Source: Methylococcaceae bacterium UBA659
GTDB taxonomy: Bacteria; Pseudomonadota; Gammaproteobacteria; Methylococcales; Methylomonadaceae
NCBI GenBank assembly: GCA_002299495.1
Contig: DBNZ01000203.1
Location: forward strand, 1 to 15,711
Length of the DNA stretch: 15,711 nt
Direction of reading: 5' to 3'
The notes under the pieces are model-generated. The model ran no database searches and was not told the origin of the DNA. It saw only the letters and a list, made by a program, of their open reading frames with translations. This document shows, piece after piece, positions 14,288 through 15,711 of this stretch. Positions within the stretch are counted from its first letter, which is position 1, and each line of letters opens with the position of its first letter. Made by a program: the position numbers and the translations under genes.

Positions 14288-15268
14288 TTACGCGGGTGTC
14301 TCTGGATAGAGCCGGTTGATACCCCGATATTCACCCATCAGCAGAGCTGGCAAGTCCGGTATCTCCCCCGCCGTGATGAACACCAACCGCCCACGCCCAT
14401 CTGGTTCTGGGCTTAGCGGCAAGTACACGGGTGGGTACAAGCGGCCATGTGCGGCTTGGACAAGCAGGGGCTTGTTGTCATCCGTCGTATAAACCACGCC
14501 TTTTAGGCGAATTAACTGCTCTTGGAAGCGGGTCAATAACGCGGTTAAAACGGGTTGCAAACGCGGCCACACGACAGGCTGTTCAAATTGGAAAATGATG
14601 CTTGAAAACGGGTGCTTAGGTATTGATAAGGCGGTTAATGGACGGTCATGGGAGGTGCGAGCGGAAGTTGCGGTTACGGGGTTCTCGGTTTCACCGTGCA
14701 AGGCTGAAAGGCGGGGAATCCCCGGCGCTAACCGGTTTAGCAGGTGGTCTAGGCTTGCGCGTTGGGCGCTGGTCGCTAAATCGCCGTGGGTGAGTACCAG
14801 GCAGTCCGCCCATGCCACTTGCGACTGGGCTTCGGGGAACCGGGTCAAAGTCTGTGCGCCATCGGCCAGCGACACGGTGGCGACCATCGCTTCCAAGCGG
14901 TAACGCGCCGATAACCAGCGGTCGCGCAACAACGTGTCCAGCACCGGTTCCGGATTGGCGACGCCGCTGGCCTCAATGAAAATCCGGGCAAAAGGTTTGT
15001 CCGGTTTGCTTTCCCAGGCCATGCGTAAATTTTTCAGCAGCGGCGAGAGCGAGCCGATCACTTGGCAGCACAGGCAACCACCCGCCAGGATGCTAAGCGG
15101 GATGTTGTGTTCGCGTAACAAAATCGGGTCTACTGGCGTGTCGCCGAATTCATTGATGATCACCGCCGAATGCGGATTTTCCGTCAACAGGCGGTTAAGT
15201 AAGGTGGTTTTGCCACTGCCCAAAAAGCCGCTGAGTACGGTGACGGGTATCGCTGTGACGGCATTCAT
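14288..15268 (-). CDS. COG0523 (CobW/P47K-type) G3E GTPase
   Basis: The 326-residue protein is a G3E-class GTPase of the COG0523 group, whose members insert or traffic metals (Zn, Co, Ni). Motifs: Walker A GFLGSGKTT (14-22), FGDTPVD (41-47), the metal-binding CLCC (Cys65, Cys67, Cys68), and EASG (99-102). The usual NKxD guanine-specificity motif reads Thr160-His-Gly-Asp163. The C-terminal CobW_C part (about 222-315) is present but lacks the long His-rich linker seen in many zinc-related members. GGGAAG lies 5 nt upstream of the chosen ATG; a second ATG directly before it (15271) is too close to the site. It follows, 32 nt downstream, a second COG0523 gene on the same strand. Which metal or client it serves is unknown. 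Confidence 0.88.
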   Translation of the reverse strand: MNAVTAIPVTVLSGFLGSGKTTLLNRLLTENPHSAVIINEFGDTPVDPILLREHNIPLSILAGGCLCCQVIGSLSPLLKNLRMAWESKPDKPFARIFIEASGVANPEPVLDTLLRDRWLSARYRLEAMVATVSLADGAQTLTRFPEAQSQVAWADCLVLTHGDLATSAQRASLDHLLNRLAPGIPRLSALHGETENPVTATSARTSHDRPLTALSIPKHPFSSIIFQFEQPVVWPRLQPVLTALLTRFQEQLIRLKGVVYTTDDNKPLLVQAAHGRLYPPVYLPLSPEPDGRGRLVFITAGEIPDLPALLMGEYRGINRLYPETPA

Positions 15269-15300
15269 CATGACTTCCCAGAATAAGTGGGCGCGGTTTT

Positions 15301-15711
15301 TTAGGGATTCAGGCAGCTATCTAAGGCTGTGCGGATTTCTGCTTCCGGCAAGTTGCGGCCAATAAACACCATCACCGATTGGCGTACTTGGTGGGCAGGC
15401 CACGGCAAGCCAATATGGTCGGCGAGCAGCATGTGCACGCCTTGGTAAATCACTTTTCGGTCACAGCCTTGGATATGCAGGATGCCTTTATAGCGCAATA
15501 AATCCACGCCGTATTTGCTCACCATGACATCCATAAAAGCAATAATCCGTGCCGCGTCAAAGGCGGCGTCGGTGCGGTAAACAAACGAGCGGATGTCATC
15601 GTCATGTTCATGGCTGACATCTTGTAAAAACTCGGGCTCTATTTCCAAAATGGCGTTCAGGCTAAAGCCGTGGATGTCCAAAATGTCGCTAATCTCCGCC
15701 TGGCCAAAATG
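15301..15711 (-). CDS. COG0523 GTPase, C-terminal part, cut by window edge
   Basis: Only the last 136 residues are visible; the N-terminal GTPase half lies beyond position 15711. The visible part starts HFGQAEISDILDIHGFSL and contains the CobW_C features HEHDDDIRSFVYRTDAAFDAARI and LRYKGILHIQGCDRKVIYQGVHMLL, ending at a TAA at 15301-15303. HEHDDD is an acidic/histidine stretch typical of COG0523 proteins with metal-trafficking roles, and RYKGILHIQG and VIYQGVHM match the better-known subgroup close to ZigA/YjiA-like proteins. It is more typical of the family than the downstream gene, so the two are different subfamilies rather than a recent duplication. The spacing suggests co-transcription. 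Confidence 0.88.
   Translation of the reverse strand, partial: HFGQAEISDILDIHGFSLNAILEIEPEFLQDVSHEHDDDIRSFVYRTDAAFDAARIIAFMDVMVSKYGVDLLRYKGILHIQGCDRKVIYQGVHMLLADHIGLPWPAHQVRQSVMVFIGRNLPEAEIRTALDSCLNP

Noticed and set aside
14595..14903. 102-residue plus-strand frame inside the COG0523 gene
   Set aside because: Antisense shadow of a GTPase with intact motifs on the other strand.
1..15711. CRISPR array, tRNA, rRNA, phage or defence system
   Set aside because: No regular spaced direct repeats, tRNA-like cloverleaf or rRNA sequence was found, and no defence-type protein was recognised; all large genes are housekeeping or conserved.

Overview
The window reads as a chromosomal housekeeping segment of a gammaproteobacterium. 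The protein sequences (BamE, Fur, GshB, AlgH/YqgE, an ATCase paired with a dead dihydroorotase) and two neighbourhoods point that way: bamE/fur divergent, and gshB-tonB-yqgE-ruvX-pyrR-pyrB-pyrC' as in Pseudomonas-like genomes. The general flavour (moderate G+C, gene content) would fit a methanotroph of the Methylococcales, but that is an impression and no gene here proves it.

Layout. Positions 1-300 hold a frameshifted remnant of a DDE transposase that runs off the left edge. bamE (-) and fur (+) are divergent. fur is followed closely by lolC and lolD, the lipoprotein-release ABC transporter. No lolE follows lolD; a DUF2062 membrane protein lies convergent to it. DUF2062 is divergent from comEC, the DNA-uptake channel, which is followed by an AIM24/TIGR00266 family gene. 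Then come rpmB-rpmG (ribosomal proteins L28 and L33) on the minus strand. A strong hairpin separates rpmG from the AIM24 gene, and a second palindrome spans the rpmG stop codon.

From 7566 to 14083 a tight plus-strand cluster contains gshB, tonB, yqgE, ruvX, pyrR, pyrB, pyrC' and a class I methyltransferase. Neighbouring genes overlap by 1-25 nt, or in one case are 7 nt apart, so the block is probably one coupled operon. It combines glutathione synthesis, a TonB-type protein, a RuvX-family nuclease (16S rRNA processing) and the UMP-pathway genes. The dihydroorotase-like gene has lost several zinc-ligand histidines and is probably a structural partner of the ATCase rather than an enzyme. A palindrome-rich 200 bp gap of mobile-repeat type ends the operon. 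Two adjacent minus-strand COG0523 (CobW-type) GTPase genes follow; the upstream one is cut by the right edge.

I found no clear undescribed multi-gene system. The most worthwhile leads are the methyltransferase coupled to the pyr genes, the tandem COG0523 pair with an altered nucleotide-specificity motif in one member, the apparent single-permease Lol transporter, and the non-coding palindromes at 6974-7041 and 14131-14266.
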